Under the pieces are notes generated by a model, which was not told where the DNA came from, ran no database searches, and saw only the letters and a list, made by a program, of their open reading frames with translations. Of a DNA stretch of 64,000 bases, positions 27,033 to 40,631 are shown piece after piece (within the stretch, counting starts at the first letter, position 1; the number at the start of each line of letters is the position of its first letter). The stretch is from Thioclava marina (GTDB lineage: Bacteria > Pseudomonadota > Alphaproteobacteria > Rhodobacterales > Rhodobacteraceae). The stretch lies in NCBI RefSeq assembly GCF_002020135.1, contig NZ_MPZS01000001.1, forward strand, positions 248,001 through 312,000, read 5' to 3'. The position numbers and the translations under genes are program-made.

Positions 27033-29819
27033 GTGACCGACACCCCTGAAACGCCGGAAACCGAAGAAAACGGCCCGGAGACGCCTCAGCGTCCGACCTA
27101 TCTCGGCCCCACCGTTTCCATCGCCGACGAGATGAAAACCGCCTATCTCGATTACGCGATGAGCGTGATCGTGAGCCGCGCGATTCCCGATCTGCGCGAC
27201 GGTCTGAAACCCGTTCACCGGCGCATCCTTTTCGCGATGCACGAGACCGGGAACACCTTCGACAAGCCCTACCGCAAATCGGCGCGCCCGGTCGGCGACG
27301 TAATGGGTCAATATCACCCGCATGGCGATGCCGCGATCTATGACGCCTTGGTGCGCATGGCGCAGCCCTTCTCGATGTCGCTGCCGCTGCTCGATGGTCA
27401 GGGCAACTTCGGCTCGATGGATGGCGATAACGCGGCGGCGATGCGCTACACCGAAGTGCGCATGGCGAAACCGGCCAATTACATTCTCGCCGATATCGAG
27501 AAGGATACGGTCGATTTCCAGGACAACTACGACGGCAAGCAGCAGGAGCCGACGGTTCTTCCCGCGCGCTTCCCGAACATGCTCGTCAATGGCGCGGGCG
27601 GTATCGCGGTCGGCATGGCCACGAACATCCCCCCGCATAACCTTGGCGAGGTGGTCGACGCCACGCTCGCGCTGATCGAAAACCCGGACATGTCGGACGA
27701 GGCGATCATGGAGATCGTCCCCGCCCCCGACTTCCCCACGGGCGGTCAGATCATGGGCCGGGGCGGCGCGCGCAAGGCTTACCTCGAAGGGCGCGGCTCG
27801 GTCATCATCCGCGCCAAGACCCGGATCGAGGAAATCCGCAAGGACCGCTACGCGATCGTCGTCGACGAGATCCCCTATCAGGTGAACAAGGCCGCGATGA
27901 TCGAGAAGATCGCCGATCTCGTGCGCGAAAAGAAACTCGAAGGCATCTCCAACATCGCCGACGAGTCGGACCGTGTGGGCGTGCGCGTGGTGATCGAGCT
28001 CAAGCGCGACGCGACGCCGGATGTGGTGCTCAACCAGCTCTACCGCTTCACCCAGCTGCAGACCTCCTTCGGCTGCAACATGCTGGCGCTCAACGGTGGC
28101 CGCCCCGAACAGCTGACGCTTCGCCAGTTCTTGAGCTATTTCATTACCTTCCGCGAGGAAGTCGTTGCTCGTCGCACCGCCTTCGAGCTGCGCAAAGCAC
28201 GCGAGCGCAGCCACATCCTCTGCGGTCTCGCGGTTGCGGTGTCGAATGTCGATGAGGTTGTGGCCACGATCCGCAGCTCTGCCGATGCCGCTGAGGCGCG
28301 CGCCCGGCTGATGGAGCGGCGCTGGCCCGCCCATGAGATCGTCGAATATCTGCGCCTGATCGACGACCCGCTGCATCCCGTGAACGACGATGGCACCTAT
28401 AACCTGTCGGAAACGCAGGCCCGCGCGATCCTCGATCTGCGCCTGCAGCGCCTGACCCAGATCGGCGTCAAGGAAGTCACGGATGAACTGGCCGAACTGG
28501 CCGAGAAGATCCGCGACTACCTCGCCATCCTCGCCTCGCGCGAGCGCATCATGGCGATCATCTCGGACGAGCTGCGCGAGGTGCGCGAGCTTTTCGCCGT
28601 GCCGCGCCGCACCGAGATCATCGACTGGGCGGGCGACCTCGACGACGAGGACTTGATCGAGCGCGAGGACATGGTCGTGACGATCACCCAGGGCGGCTAT
28701 ATCAAGCGCACGCCGCTGGCCGATTTCCGCGCCCAGAAGCGTGGCGGCAAGGGACTCTCGGGTGGCGCGCTGAAGGATGACGACACGGTCACCACCCTGT
28801 TCGTCGCCAACACCCACACGCAGCTTCTGTTCTTCACCACCGACGGGATGGTCTATTCACTCAAGTGCTGGCGCCTGCCGCTCGGCTCGCGCCAGTCCAA
28901 GGGCAAGGCGATCGTGAATATCCTGCCGATCCCGACCGGGGTCTCCATCGCCGCGATCATGCCGGTCGATGCGCCCGAGGAGGAATGGGAAAACACCCAG
29001 GTCTTCTTCGCGACCTCGGACGGGTCCGTGCGCCGCAATGCGCTCTCGGACTTCACCAATATCAAGCGCAACGGCAAGATCGCGATGAAGCTGCCCGAGG
29101 GCGTGAGCCTCGTGAACGTGCGTCCGTGCACCGAGGAAGACGACGTGATGCTGGTGACCGCAAAGGGTCGTGCGATCCGCTTCCCGGTGCCGGAGGTCCG
29201 CATCTTCAAGGGCCGCGACTCGACGGGCGTGCGCGGCATCCGTCTGGCCGATGACGATATCGTCGTCTCGATGTCGGTGATCCGCCACTTCGAGGCCACG
29301 TCCGAAGAACGCGCCGCCTATCTCAAGCAGCGCCGCCTGATGGCCGGCGTGACCGAGGACGAGGTCGACGAGGACGAAGAACCCGTAACCGAAGGCCAAC
29401 TCAGCCCCGAGCGCTATGCCGAAATGTCGGCCGCCGAGGATCTGATCCTCACGATCACGGCGGGCGGCTCGGGCAAGATCAGCTCGTCGCATGACTACCC
29501 GACCCGCGGCCGTGGCGGCCAAGGCGTCACCGCGATCGACAAGGCGATGCGCGGCGGGGCGCTGGTGGCCTCCTTCCCGGTCGAGATGGGCGATCAGATC
29601 ATGCTCGCCACCTCGACGGGCCAGTCGATCCGTTGCCCGGTAGAGGATATCTCCTTCCGGTCGCGCTCGGCCGGGGGCGTGCGCGTCTTCAACACCGCGA
29701 AGGGCGAGCATGTCGTCTCGGTCGCTCGGATCGCCGATCAGGGCGACGAGGAAGACGAGCTGGACGTCACGGAAGCGCCGGAAACCGGCGACGAGAGCCC
29801 GCCTGCGACCGAGGAATAA
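27033..29819 (+). CDS. gyrA: DNA gyrase subunit A
   Basis: 928 residues; the A2B2 type II topoisomerase introduces negative supercoils. N-terminal breakage-reunion domain with the catalytic Tyr in [11 protein letters not shown], the quinolone region [14 protein letters not shown] (about residues 92-105), and the C-terminal beta-pinwheel with the GyrA box-like [11 protein letters not shown] near residue 570 and an extended acidic insertion ([10 protein letters not shown], about 776-785) and acidic tail. The residue equal to E. coli Ser83 is Ala100; the Asp87 equivalent is kept at 104. GTG start is in register with the conserved [14 protein letters not shown] strong terminator follows. Confidence 0.97.
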   Translation: MTDTPETPETEENGPETPQRPTYLGPTVSIADEMKTAYLDYAMSVIVSRAIPDLRDGLKPVHRRILFAMHETGNTFDKPYRKSARPVGDVMGQYHPHGDAAIYDALVRMAQPFSMSLPLLDGQGNFGSMDGDNAAAMRYTEVRMAKPANYILADIEKDTVDFQDNYDGKQQEPTVLPARFPNMLVNGAGGIAVGMATNIPPHNLGEVVDATLALIENPDMSDEAIMEIVPAPDFPTGGQIMGRGGARKAYLEGRGSVIIRAKTRIEEIRKDRYAIVVDEIPYQVNKAAMIEKIADLVREKKLEGISNIADESDRVGVRVVIELKRDATPDVVLNQLYRFTQLQTSFGCNMLALNGGRPEQLTLRQFLSYFITFREEVVARRTAFELRKARERSHILCGLAVAVSNVDEVVATIRSSADAAEARARLMERRWPAHEIVEYLRLIDDPLHPVNDDGTYNLSETQARAILDLRLQRLTQIGVKEVTDELAELAEKIRDYLAILASRERIMAIISDELREVRELFAVPRRTEIIDWAGDLDDEDLIEREDMVVTITQGGYIKRTPLADFRAQKRGGKGLSGGALKDDDTVTTLFVANTHTQLLFFTTDGMVYSLKCWRLPLGSRQSKGKAIVNILPIPTGVSIAAIMPVDAPEEEWENTQVFFATSDGSVRRNALSDFTNIKRNGKIAMKLPEGVSLVNVRPCTEEDDVMLVTAKGRAIRFPVPEVRIFKGRDSTGVRGIRLADDDIVVSMSVIRHFEATSEERAAYLKQRRLMAGVTEDEVDEDEEPVTEGQLSPERYAEMSAAEDLILTITAGGSGKISSSHDYPTRGRGGQGVTAIDKAMRGGALVASFPVEMGDQIMLATSTGQSIRCPVEDISFRSRSAGGVRVFNTAKGEHVVSVARIADQGDEEDELDVTEAPETGDESPPATEE

Positions 29820-29885
29820 AACCTGCCGGGAAACGGAATTTCGGTTTCCCGAAGGCAACAACCCGAGATCGTTTCCAATGCTCGA

Positions 29886-29915
29886 GCCCCCGTTCCTGCC
29901 GAACGGGGGCTTTTT
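29886..29915 (+). terminator. Strong terminator of gyrA
   Basis: 10-bp perfect stem (29886-29895 with 29901-29910), 5-nt loop, five T residues. Confidence 0.95.
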
Positions 29916-29997
29916 CATTCGATCTGAAGACATCCATTGAGGATGCAGTGCGCGAATGGGGACGAACTCGCGTCTGTCACAGATCAAAGGGGACACA

Positions 29998-30529
29998 ATG
30001 ATCAAGAAACTGATCGCGGCGGCGTTGCTTTGCCCGACGGCCAGCGGCGCACTTGCCTTCGAGTTCGAAGGCGCCGAAGCCGGCATGTCCTACAGCAAGC
30101 TGGAATTCACCGACTATCCGGACGGGTAGAAATACAAGGAAGGCTACGTCACCGCCGCAGGCTGGTTCACGCCAAAACTTGGCGTTCAGATCGGCAACAA
30201 TCACGGCTTCATCAAGGGCGATTGCGACAGTTACGATTTCGACAGCGTGCAAATCCACGGCTTGTGGCAGCAGAGCGAGACCCTGCGCCTTGGCGTGATG
30301 GGCGCCCATGAAAAATATGATGGCTGGCATTACAACCATCTCGGGCTTGAAGCGCTCTACACGCCCGGCCGCTGGAAGATCGAGTGCAGATCTATGCCGG
30401 CCGTGGCGAAACCGACAGCTATGGCAAAAGCTGGGGCTATGACGGATTCGACATGGGAATGTCGTGCTGCGGATTGGCCTCGGCAAGGGCGACGCGGGCA
30501 AGCTCTTCCATTACTGCCCCATTTTCTGA
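29998..30529 (+). pseudogene. Decayed outer-membrane beta-barrel-like gene
   Basis: Reading from ATG 29998 gives a signal peptide (MIKKLIAAALLCPTASGALA) and barrel-like alternating strands, but TAG interrupts at 30127-30129 after codon 43. The same frame continues with YVTAAGWFTPKLGVQIG and LRLGVMGAHEKYDGWHYNHLG. Near 30384 a 1-base loss shifts the frame to QIYAGRGETDSYGKSWGYDG, and near 30463 another shift leads to VVLRIGLGKGDAGKLFHYC and a stop at 30527-30529. One nonsense and two frameshifts make it a clear pseudogene. The next gene looks like a diverged paralogue. GGGGACACA precedes the start. Confidence 0.8.
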
Positions 30530-30549
30530 GATTTCATGATCTCGCGAAA

Positions 30550-30575
30550 GGCCCGGCCCGCGCCGGGCCTTTTTC
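30550..30575 (+). terminator. Terminator between the two barrel-like genes
   Basis: 8-bp stem (30550-30557 with 30562-30569), CCGC loop, six T residues. Confidence 0.93.
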
Positions 30576-30738
30576 TTACGCGCCCCACGCGCACGGCATT
30601 AACCCTCTGTAAAGTTTATGCCTTCTTTAACGCCCCGCGATCTGGGAGAAAGCCTCCAGACAGTCGCGCACCGCTCCTGCAGAGGTGGCCGCGCAGCCGG
30701 CGGAGACCGGCCTTGCCACATTTGCCGAGGTGCCCTCC

Positions 30739-31495
30739 ATGTTCAAAGCCGCTCTTCCCGCCGCGCTCCTTCTCTCTGCCCTGCCCCAGATCGCTGCGGC
30801 ACAAAGTGCGCTCGGTTTCACCGGGGCGCGTTTCTCGCTCGAGAAAGGCACCGGCGATTTCGGCGTCACGCGCGCCGATCTGAACGCCGATTTCGCGATT
30901 ACCGAAGCGCATGGGCTGCAAATCGATCTGGGCGCCTCTCGCGGGGCCGCGCTGGCGCGGCGATCTCGCGGCGCATCTTTACATGGCGCCGACCGAGCGC
31001 GCCAAATACGGGGTCTTCGCGGCCCTGGGCGATACCAGCCACGAAAGCCAGACGTCATGGGCGATCGGCGCCGAGGCGATCTGGGCGGTGGGCGCGCGTA
31101 GCTCCATTTCCGCGCGCGCGGGGCTTGGCAGCGTCAGCCCGGGCAGCAATGATTTTGTCTTTGCCCGCCTCTCGACGCGCTATGGCTTGAGCGAGCGCAC
31201 CGCGCTCACCGCGAGCCTCGCGGTCACGGATATCGACGAGTTCAGCTTTTCCGCGCGCGAAACCACCGCGAGCCTCGGGTTGGCCCACCGCATTGGCCAC
31301 GGGCCGGTGACCGTCTCGGCGCGGATCGAGAACTCGGCCCTCTCCGGCAGCTTCGCCTCAAAAGACGAAACCCGCGTGGTGATCGGGCTGACCACGCGCT
31401 TCGGTGCCACGGGCCACGGCATCCGCAATCAACCCTTCGCGCCTGTGCGCCCTCTCGACACTCTCTTCGCGCGTGGAACCTTCGCGCTCGACTGA
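30739..31495 (+). pseudogene. Outer-membrane beta-barrel-like gene with one frameshift
   Basis: ATG 30739 opens a signal peptide (FKAALPAALLLSALPQIAAAQ) and residues up to DLGASRG in frame; coding then continues one base later in another frame as PRWRGDLAAHLYMAPTERAKYG through to the stop at 31495. The switch falls in a GGGG run at 30943-30946; removing one G restores a continuous protein of about 251 residues. Strand patterns (YGLSERTALTASLAVTDI, GPVTVSARIENSALSG, TRVVIGLTTRFG) suggest a secreted barrel. A single homopolymer error or phase variation is as likely as true decay. Function unknown. Confidence 0.7.
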
Positions 31496-31604
31496 CCCAT
31501 ACTCTGCGCGCCTGCGTCACATGGCCGGGCGCGCGCCACCGCGTTAACACAGGGCACCGCCACCGGGACGCAACCTCGGCGGGACCAACTGCAAAGGTGT
31601 TCTG

Positions 31605-32009
31605 ATGGAGCATTTTCTCCAGCGTCTCGACCCGTTCCTGTCACTTCTCGCCCGGATCCTCATGGCCACGCTCTTCGTGATGGCCGGCATGGATGTGGCG
31701 ATGGATTTCGCGAAATTCTCCGCCCGGCTCGAGGCTGACGGGCTCTCGGGCTATCTCACCGGCCCGGTCTTCTGGTTCCTGATCGGCACGGGCTTGCTGC
31801 TCCTCGTCGGCGCCTGGACGCGGCTTGTGGCTCTCGCGATGGCGGGTTTCGCCCTCGCCTCCGGCATCATCGATTACGGAGATTTCGCACATGCGACCGA
31901 CATGGTGATGCTGCTCAAGAATATCGCGCTTACCGGCGGTTACCTCTATGTCGCGCTGCACGGGTCGGGGCGCTGGTCGGTCGATGCGCTTTTCGGGCGT
32001 GCAGGCTGA
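31605..32009 (+). CDS. DoxX-family membrane protein
   Basis: 134 residues with four predicted membrane helices (about 11-30, 53-70, 72-90, 104-122). The first helix region LLARILMATLFVMAGMDVAMDF matches the DoxX pattern, in which a small conserved Arg-containing helix 1 is followed by a Gly-rich helix 2 (FLIGTGLLLLVGAWTRLVAL). Roles of DoxX proteins vary (redox, detoxification) and none can be assigned. It is 39 nt upstream of trmFO on the same strand. Confidence 0.8.
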   Translation: MEHFLQRLDPFLSLLARILMATLFVMAGMDVAMDFAKFSARLEADGLSGYLTGPVFWFLIGTGLLLLVGAWTRLVALAMAGFALASGIIDYGDFAHATDMVMLLKNIALTGGYLYVALHGSGRWSVDALFGRAG

Positions 32010-32048
32010 CGCTTCCCTTTTCCCGCGCGGGCCACTAAATGAGCGGCC

Positions 32049-33389
32049 ATGACACAGGAACTCCATATCGTCGGCGGTGGCATGGCAGGCTCGGAAGCGG
32101 CCTGGCAAGCGGCCAATGCCGGCATCCGCGTGGTGCTGCACGAGATGCGGCCCAAGGTCGAGACCTTCGCGCACCAGACCGGCAATTTCGCCGAGATGGT
32201 CTGTTCGAACTCATTCCGCTCCGACGATGACGAGCGCAACGCCGTGGGCCAACTCCATTGGGAGATGGGCGCGGCGAACGGTCTGATCATGGAGATGGCG
32301 CGCAAACATCGCCTTCCGGCGGGTGGCGCGTTGGCCGTGGATCGTGAGGCCTTCTCACAGGCCGTGACCGAAGCGTTGCGCGCACATGAGAATATTTCCT
32401 TTGTAGAAGAAGAAGTTACGGATCTTCCTTCAACCGGCCACTGGATTTTTGCCACCGGTCCTCTGACCTCCGAAACCTTGGGCAAAGCGATCCGTGAAGC
32501 CAGTGGCGAAGAACGCCTCGCCTTCTTCGACGCCATCGCCCCCATCGTCTATGCCGAGACGATCGACATGAACGTCGCCTGGCGTCAGTCGCGCTACGAC
32601 AAGGGCGAGACGGAAGAAGAACGCACTGCCTATATCAACTGTCCGATGACGAAGGATGAATACGAGGCCTTCATCGACGCGCTTCTCGAAGCCGACAAGA
32701 CCGAGTTCCACGAGGGCGAGACGGCGGGATATTTCGACGGTTGCCTCCCGATCGAGGTGATGGCCGAACGCGGACGCGAGACGCTGCGCCACGGCCCAAT
32801 GAAGCCGGTCGGTCTGACGAACGCGCATGATCCGCAAACCAAGGCCTATGCCGTCGTGCAGCTGCGTCGCGACAATGCGCTCGGCACGCTCTACAATATC
32901 GTCGGCTTTCAAACCAAGATGAGGTATGGTGCGCAAGCTTCTGTTTTCCGGATGATTCCCGGCCTGAAGCAGGCAAAATTCGCGCGTCTCGGCGGCATCC
33001 ACCGCAACACGTTCATCAACTCGCCGACACTTCTTGATGCGCAGATGCGGCTGAAATCGCATCCCAATCTGCGCTTCGCGGGCCAGATCACCGGGGTCGA
33101 GGGCTATGTGGAAAGCGCCGCGATGGGGCTCCTCGCAGGCCGTATGGCGGCCGCGGAGCTGCAAGGCAGCGATCTCCCGCCGCCCGACCCCGATACGGCC
33201 ATGGGCGCGCTTGTCACGCACATCACCGGAGGCGCCGAGGCCAAGACCTTCCAGCCGATGAACGTCAATTTCGGCCTCTTCCCGCCGATCGACGCCAAAG
33301 GCGGGCGGCGCGGCCGCAAGGATCGCTACAAGGCCTATACGGATCGCGCTAAATTTTCGTTTACCCAATGGCTTGAAGGTCAAAGCTGA
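32049..33389 (+). CDS. trmFO: Folate/FAD-dependent tRNA (uracil-54-C5)-methyltransferase
   Basis: 446-residue TrmFO, which makes T54 in tRNA with methylenetetrahydrofolate as carbon donor. The FAD dinucleotide loop is [14 protein letters not shown] (residues 7-20); the catalytic Cys regions are [11 protein letters not shown] (about 53-63) and [12 protein letters not shown] (about 199-210); [15 protein letters not shown] and [22 protein letters not shown] close the fold. Its last 17 bases overlap or abut the gluQ reading frame, so the two tRNA-modification genes are probably co-transcribed. Confidence 0.95.
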   Translation: MTQELHIVGGGMAGSEAAWQAANAGIRVVLHEMRPKVETFAHQTGNFAEMVCSNSFRSDDDERNAVGQLHWEMGAANGLIMEMARKHRLPAGGALAVDREAFSQAVTEALRAHENISFVEEEVTDLPSTGHWIFATGPLTSETLGKAIREASGEERLAFFDAIAPIVYAETIDMNVAWRQSRYDKGETEEERTAYINCPMTKDEYEAFIDALLEADKTEFHEGETAGYFDGCLPIEVMAERGRETLRHGPMKPVGLTNAHDPQTKAYAVVQLRRDNALGTLYNIVGFQTKMRYGAQASVFRMIPGLKQAKFARLGGIHRNTFINSPTLLDAQMRLKSHPNLRFAGQITGVEGYVESAAMGLLAGRMAAAELQGSDLPPPDPDTAMGALVTHITGGAEAKTFQPMNVNFGLFPPIDAKGGRRGRKDRYKAYTDRAKFSFTQWLEGQS

Positions 33390-33390
33390 G

Positions 33391-34242
33391 GTGATCACCC
33401 GGTTCGCGCCATCGCCCACCGGGCCCCTTCATCTCGGCCACGCCTATAGCGCGATCCTCGCCCATGACATGGCGCGCAAGGCGGGCGGCCGGTTTCTGCT
33501 GCGCATCGAAGATATCGATCAAAGCCGCGCCCGTCCGCATTGGGAAGACCAGATCTATGACGATCTGCGCTGGCTCGGGCTCAGCTGGGACGGCCCCGTT
33601 TTGCGCCAGTCCGAACGCCTCAACATCTACCGCGAAGTCCTTGATATCCTGTGGCAACGAGATCTCCTCTTTGCCTGCAGCTGCACGCGCCGCGACATCG
33701 AAGCCGCCATATCCGCCCCGCAGGAAGGCGTGAGCTACGGCCCAGACGGGCTTATCTACCCCCGCACCTGCCGCGAAAGCGGCGCGCGCAAACCCGGCCA
33801 AATCCTCCCTGACGCCGCCCTACGCCTGAACATGGCCCGCGCGGCTCAAGATATCGCGTTCGAAGAGATTTGCGAACTCCACCGCGGTACGCATCGCATC
33901 AGCCGGACCGATCTGATCGCAAAGGTCGGCGACGTGGTTCTCGCCCGACGCGATATGGGCACGTCCTACCACCTCGCCGTGGTGCTCGACGACGCGGCCC
34001 AGGGGATCACCCATGTCACCCGAGGCGCGGATCTTTTCGAGGCCACACAGATCCATGTCCTGCTTCAGAAGACACTTGAACTCCCGACGCCAGCCTATTG
34101 CCATCATGACCTTATTCGCGATGGCAATGGCAAGCGCCTGGCCAAACGCGACGACGCTCGCGCGATCGCGAAATACCGTGCAGACGGGGCCAGCCCGGAC
34201 GATATCCGCCGAATGGTCGGTCTACACCCTTCCTCTTGGTGA
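33391..34242 (+). CDS. gluQ: Glutamyl-Q tRNA(Asp) synthetase
   Basis: 283 residues, a class I GluRS paralogue lacking the anticodon-binding domain. It attaches glutamate to queuosine at position 34 of tRNA-Asp. HIGH-like PTGPLHLGHAYSA near residue 10, the zinc-binding cysteines in FACSCTRRD and YPRTCRES, and the KMSKS-like GKRLAKRDDA near residue 245 are all present. The GTG at 33391 gives the family-typical V/M-I-T-R-F-A-P start with GAAGG 9 nt upstream; a TTG at 33373 inside trmFO is possible. It follows the trmFO stop directly. Confidence 0.92.
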   Translation: MITRFAPSPTGPLHLGHAYSAILAHDMARKAGGRFLLRIEDIDQSRARPHWEDQIYDDLRWLGLSWDGPVLRQSERLNIYREVLDILWQRDLLFACSCTRRDIEAAISAPQEGVSYGPDGLIYPRTCRESGARKPGQILPDAALRLNMARAAQDIAFEEICELHRGTHRISRTDLIAKVGDVVLARRDMGTSYHLAVVLDDAAQGITHVTRGADLFEATQIHVLLQKTLELPTPAYCHHDLIRDGNGKRLAKRDDARAIAKYRADGASPDDIRRMVGLHPSSW

Positions 34243-34268
34243 CAAATATCCTCCCCGAAGGGCCGCTC

Positions 34269-34631
34269 TCAGCCCTCCATCGGCCTGAGGATCTCGACTT
34301 CCTCGCCCTCGCGGATCGCGGTGTAGAAGCACGAGCGCCGGTTCGTGTGGCAGGCCGGACCTTCCTGCTCGACCAGCACCAGCAGGCAATCGCGGTCGCA
34401 ATCGACGCGCATCTCGCGCAGCACCTGCACATGGCCCGAGGTTTCACCCTTCACCCAGAATGAGTTTCGCGAACGCGACCAATAGGTTACACGACCCGTT
34501 TCAAGCGTCCGCGCGACGCTTTCGGCGTTCATCCAGGCCATCATCAGGACATCTCCCGAGAGCGCATCCTGCGCAATCGCGGGGATCAAACCGTTGGCGT
34601 CATATCTCAGGCTGGCGGGGTCGAATGGCAT
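34269..34631 (-). CDS. hisI: Phosphoribosyl-AMP cyclohydrolase
   Basis: 120 residues; third step of histidine biosynthesis, opening the adenine ring of PR-AMP. Zn/Mg ligands lie in VDCDRDCLLVLVEQ and GPACHTNRRSCFY; the N terminus LRYDANGLIPAIAQ and MMAWMNAESV and TYWSRSRNSFWVKGETSG are hallmark segments. HisE is not fused. The ATG at 34631 follows AGGAAAGAG; upstream open frame overlaps the divergent IscU-like gene's promoter region. Its 3' end faces gluQ, 26 nt apart. Confidence 0.95.
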   Translation of the reverse strand: MPFDPASLRYDANGLIPAIAQDALSGDVLMMAWMNAESVARTLETGRVTYWSRSRNSFWVKGETSGHVQVLREMRVDCDRDCLLVLVEQEGPACHTNRRSCFYTAIREGEEVEILRPMEG

Positions 34632-34692
34632 CGGCTCTTTCCTTCCTTGGGCACACGTCCTATCTACGCCGGACGGGCCGAAGGGAAAAGCC

Positions 34693-35121
34693 ATGAGCGA
34701 CGCCGATCTGATCAAGCTCTATTCGCAGCGCATCCTCGCGCTGGCAGCCGACATGCCCGCGACCGATCCGCTGCCCGCTCCCGATGCGACCGTGCGCAAA
34801 CGCGCGCCGTTGTGCGGCTCGACGGTCGAGGTGTCGATCAGCTGCAAGGACGGGCGCGTGACCGGCTATAGCCAGAACGTGCACGCCTGTGCGCTCGGGC
34901 AAGCTTCGGCCGCGATCTTCGGGGCAAATGTGATCGGGCGCACGAAAGACGAAGTTCGGACCCTGCGCGATCAGCTTGCCACGATGCTCAAGGGCGGGCC
35001 GGTGCCGGATGCGCCCTTTGGCGAGTATGAGGTTCTGACCGCCGCGCGCGAGTATCCGAACCGCCACGGCTCGATCCTGCTGGCCCCCGAGGCCACACTC
35101 GAAGCGCTTGAGAGCTGTTAA
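34693..35121 (+). CDS. IscU/NifU-like Fe-S scaffold-family protein
   Basis: 142 residues resembling the IscU/SufU fold: LIKLYSQRILALAADM start, RAPLCGSTVEVSISCKDGRV with a first Cys, NVHACALGQASAAIFG with a second, and RHGSILLAPEATLEALESC with a Cys at the very end. The spacing is related to but not the same as canonical IscU (C-x(n)-C-x(n)-C), so scaffold function is plausible but unproven. Divergent from hisI with 61 nt between start codons. Cytosolic. Confidence 0.75.
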   Translation: MSDADLIKLYSQRILALAADMPATDPLPAPDATVRKRAPLCGSTVEVSISCKDGRVTGYSQNVHACALGQASAAIFGANVIGRTKDEVRTLRDQLATMLKGGPVPDAPFGEYEVLTAAREYPNRHGSILLAPEATLEALESC

Positions 35122-35144
35122 GCCTCTCGTAACCCTCTGCATGA

Positions 35145-35177
35145 TAAAAAAAGCCGCCACTCGTAAGAGCGGCGGCT
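35145..35177 (-). terminator. Terminator of the SOS-linked small gene
   Basis: Stem 35152-35158 with 35171-35177, extended by an inner CTC/GAG pairing around a GTAA loop. Read on the minus strand it ends in a run of U (A run 35146-35152). Confidence 0.88.
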
Positions 35178-35284
35178 AAGGAAGCGCTTCCGGACAGGCG
35201 GGCCTTGGGACAGGCGGTGCCGCAGGTTTGGGACAGGTGCGGCGGCCAAAAAGCGCGAGGCAGTAGGTAAAAATCAGGTCGGGA

Positions 35285-35407
35285 TCAGAACATCCCCGGC
35301 AGCCAGAGCGCGATGACGAAGCTCGCGCAGATCGTGATGCCACCGATCGCGTCAATCAGAAGCGTGCCGTGATTACGGTCGAGAATATCTTTGATTTCCT
35401 TGGCCAT
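35285..35407 (-). CDS. 40-residue single-pass membrane protein under a LexA box
   Basis: ATG 35405-35407, stop TGA 35285-35287. The product starts MAKEIKDILDRNHG (charged, cytosolic) and continues with one hydrophobic helix, TLLIDAIGGITICASFVIAL, ending WLPGMF. AAGGAG lies 7 nt before the ATG and codon choice matches neighbouring genes. A perfect GAAC-N7-GAAC LexA box is 59-73 nt upstream and a strong terminator 108 nt downstream, so it forms its own transcription unit below recG. Family unknown. By design it recalls SidA, the tiny SOS-induced inner-membrane division inhibitor of Caulobacter; that functional parallel is inference only. Confidence 0.7.
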   Translation of the reverse strand: MAKEIKDILDRNHGTLLIDAIGGITICASFVIALWLPGMF

Positions 35408-35419
35408 CTGGCATCTCCT

Positions 35420-35446
35420 TCACCCGTGTTGCTTATTTGTTCTCAT
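35420..35446 (-). CDS. Possible 8-codon leader ORF before the small SOS-linked gene
   Basis: ATG at 35446 with GGAGGG about 6 nt upstream reads MRTNKQHG and stops at 35420-35422, just before the AAGGAG of the 40-codon gene. It could couple translation or be accidental; too short for coding statistics. Confidence 0.3.
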   Translation of the reverse strand: MRTNKQHG

Positions 35447-35465
35447 ATTTCGCCCTCCCTGTAAA

Positions 35466-35490
35466 GAACTTTTTAAGAACATTTGAGAAC
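35466..35490 (-). promoter_or_regulatory. LexA box with a third GAAC half-site
   Basis: GAAC (35466-35469), 7 nt, GAAC (35477-35480): an exact match to the alphaproteobacterial LexA operator. A third GAAC at 35487-35490 follows after 6 nt. It lies between the recG stop and the small gene, so it controls the latter. Confidence 0.75.
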
Positions 35491-35519
35491 ACGGGGGCGG
35501 AACGCCGGGAAACCAGGGG

Positions 35520-39802
<4,283 letters not shown>

Positions 39803-39822
39803 TCATCGGCCGGAGGGAAGGT

Positions 39823-40536
39823 TCATGCGCCCATCGCGACGCGGCGTTCCATCTCGGACGGATCGGGATCGCGCAGGACATAGCCGCGCCCCCAGACCGT
39901 TTCGATATAGTTCTCGCCTTCTGTCGCGTCGGCGAGTTTCTTGCGCAATTTGCAGATGAAGACATCGATGATCTTCAATTCGGGCTCGTCCATCCCGCCA
40001 TAGAGATGGTTGAGGAACATTTCCTTGGTCAGCGTCGTGCCCTTGCGCAGGCTGAGCAGCTCGAGCATCTGGTATTCCTTGCCGGTCAGATGCACGGGTT
40101 TGCTGTCGACATCGACGGTTTTCGCATCGAGATTGACCGCGATCTTGCCGGTGCGGATGATCGACTGGGCATGCCCTTTCGAGCGGCGGATGATCGCGTG
40201 GATGCGGGCGACGAGCTCCTCACGGTGGAAGGGTTTCGTCATGTAATCATCTGCGCCGAAACCGAAGCCCTTGATCTTGTTCTCCGTATCGTCGGCGCCG
40301 GTGAGGATCAGGATCGGCGTGTCGACCTTGGCCAGACGGAGCTGACGCAGAACCTCGTGCCCGTTCATGTCGGGCAGGTTCAGGTCCAGCAGGATCAAAT
40401 CGTAATCATAGAGCTTGGCGAGATCGATGCCCTCTTCGCCCAGATCCGTACAATAAACATTCAAATTGGCATGGGTGAGCATCAATTCGATGCTGCGCGA
40501 CGTGGTCGGGTCATCCTCCACCAGCAAAATCCGCAT
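39823..40536 (-). CDS. ctrA: Cell-cycle/motility response regulator CtrA
   Basis: 237-residue OmpR-family regulator. The receiver domain has [10 protein letters not shown] with acidic residues, phospho-Asp in [13 protein letters not shown], and TGADD and KPF at the expected places; the C-terminal winged helix includes [17 protein letters not shown] and [12 protein letters not shown] ... [10 protein letters not shown], near-identical in pattern to CtrA. Phosphorylated through CckA-ChpT, it controls motility, gene-transfer-agent or cell-cycle genes in this family. Upstream is sciP on the same strand and a TTAA-N8-TTAA element that may serve autoregulation. Confidence 0.95.
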   Translation of the reverse strand: MRILLVEDDPTTSRSIELMLTHANLNVYCTDLGEEGIDLAKLYDYDLILLDLNLPDMNGHEVLRQLRLAKVDTPILILTGADDTENKIKGFGFGADDYMTKPFHREELVARIHAIIRRSKGHAQSIIRTGKIAVNLDAKTVDVDSKPVHLTGKEYQMLELLSLRKGTTLTKEMFLNHLYGGMDEPELKIIDVFICKLRKKLADATEGENYIETVWGRGYVLRDPDPSEMERRVAMGA

Positions 40537-40551
40537 CCTGGGTACTCCGCG

Positions 40552-40567
40552 TTAATCCCTCGATTAA
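40552..40567 (-). promoter_or_regulatory. CtrA-box-like element upstream of ctrA
   Basis: TTAA-N8-TTAA, 16-31 nt above the ctrA start; spacing is one base longer than the consensus. Another TTAACC half-site lies near 40588-40593 on the minus strand. Confidence 0.3.
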
Positions 40568-40631
40568 AACCGAGATATACATCAATTGGTTAATACCCCC
40601 TTACCTTGGCAGGTTTTTGCCGGGTTTCAAC

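Noticed and set aside
26991-28817. 608-codon minus-strand frame opposite gyrA
   Set aside because: Shadow of gyrA caused by high third-position G+C.
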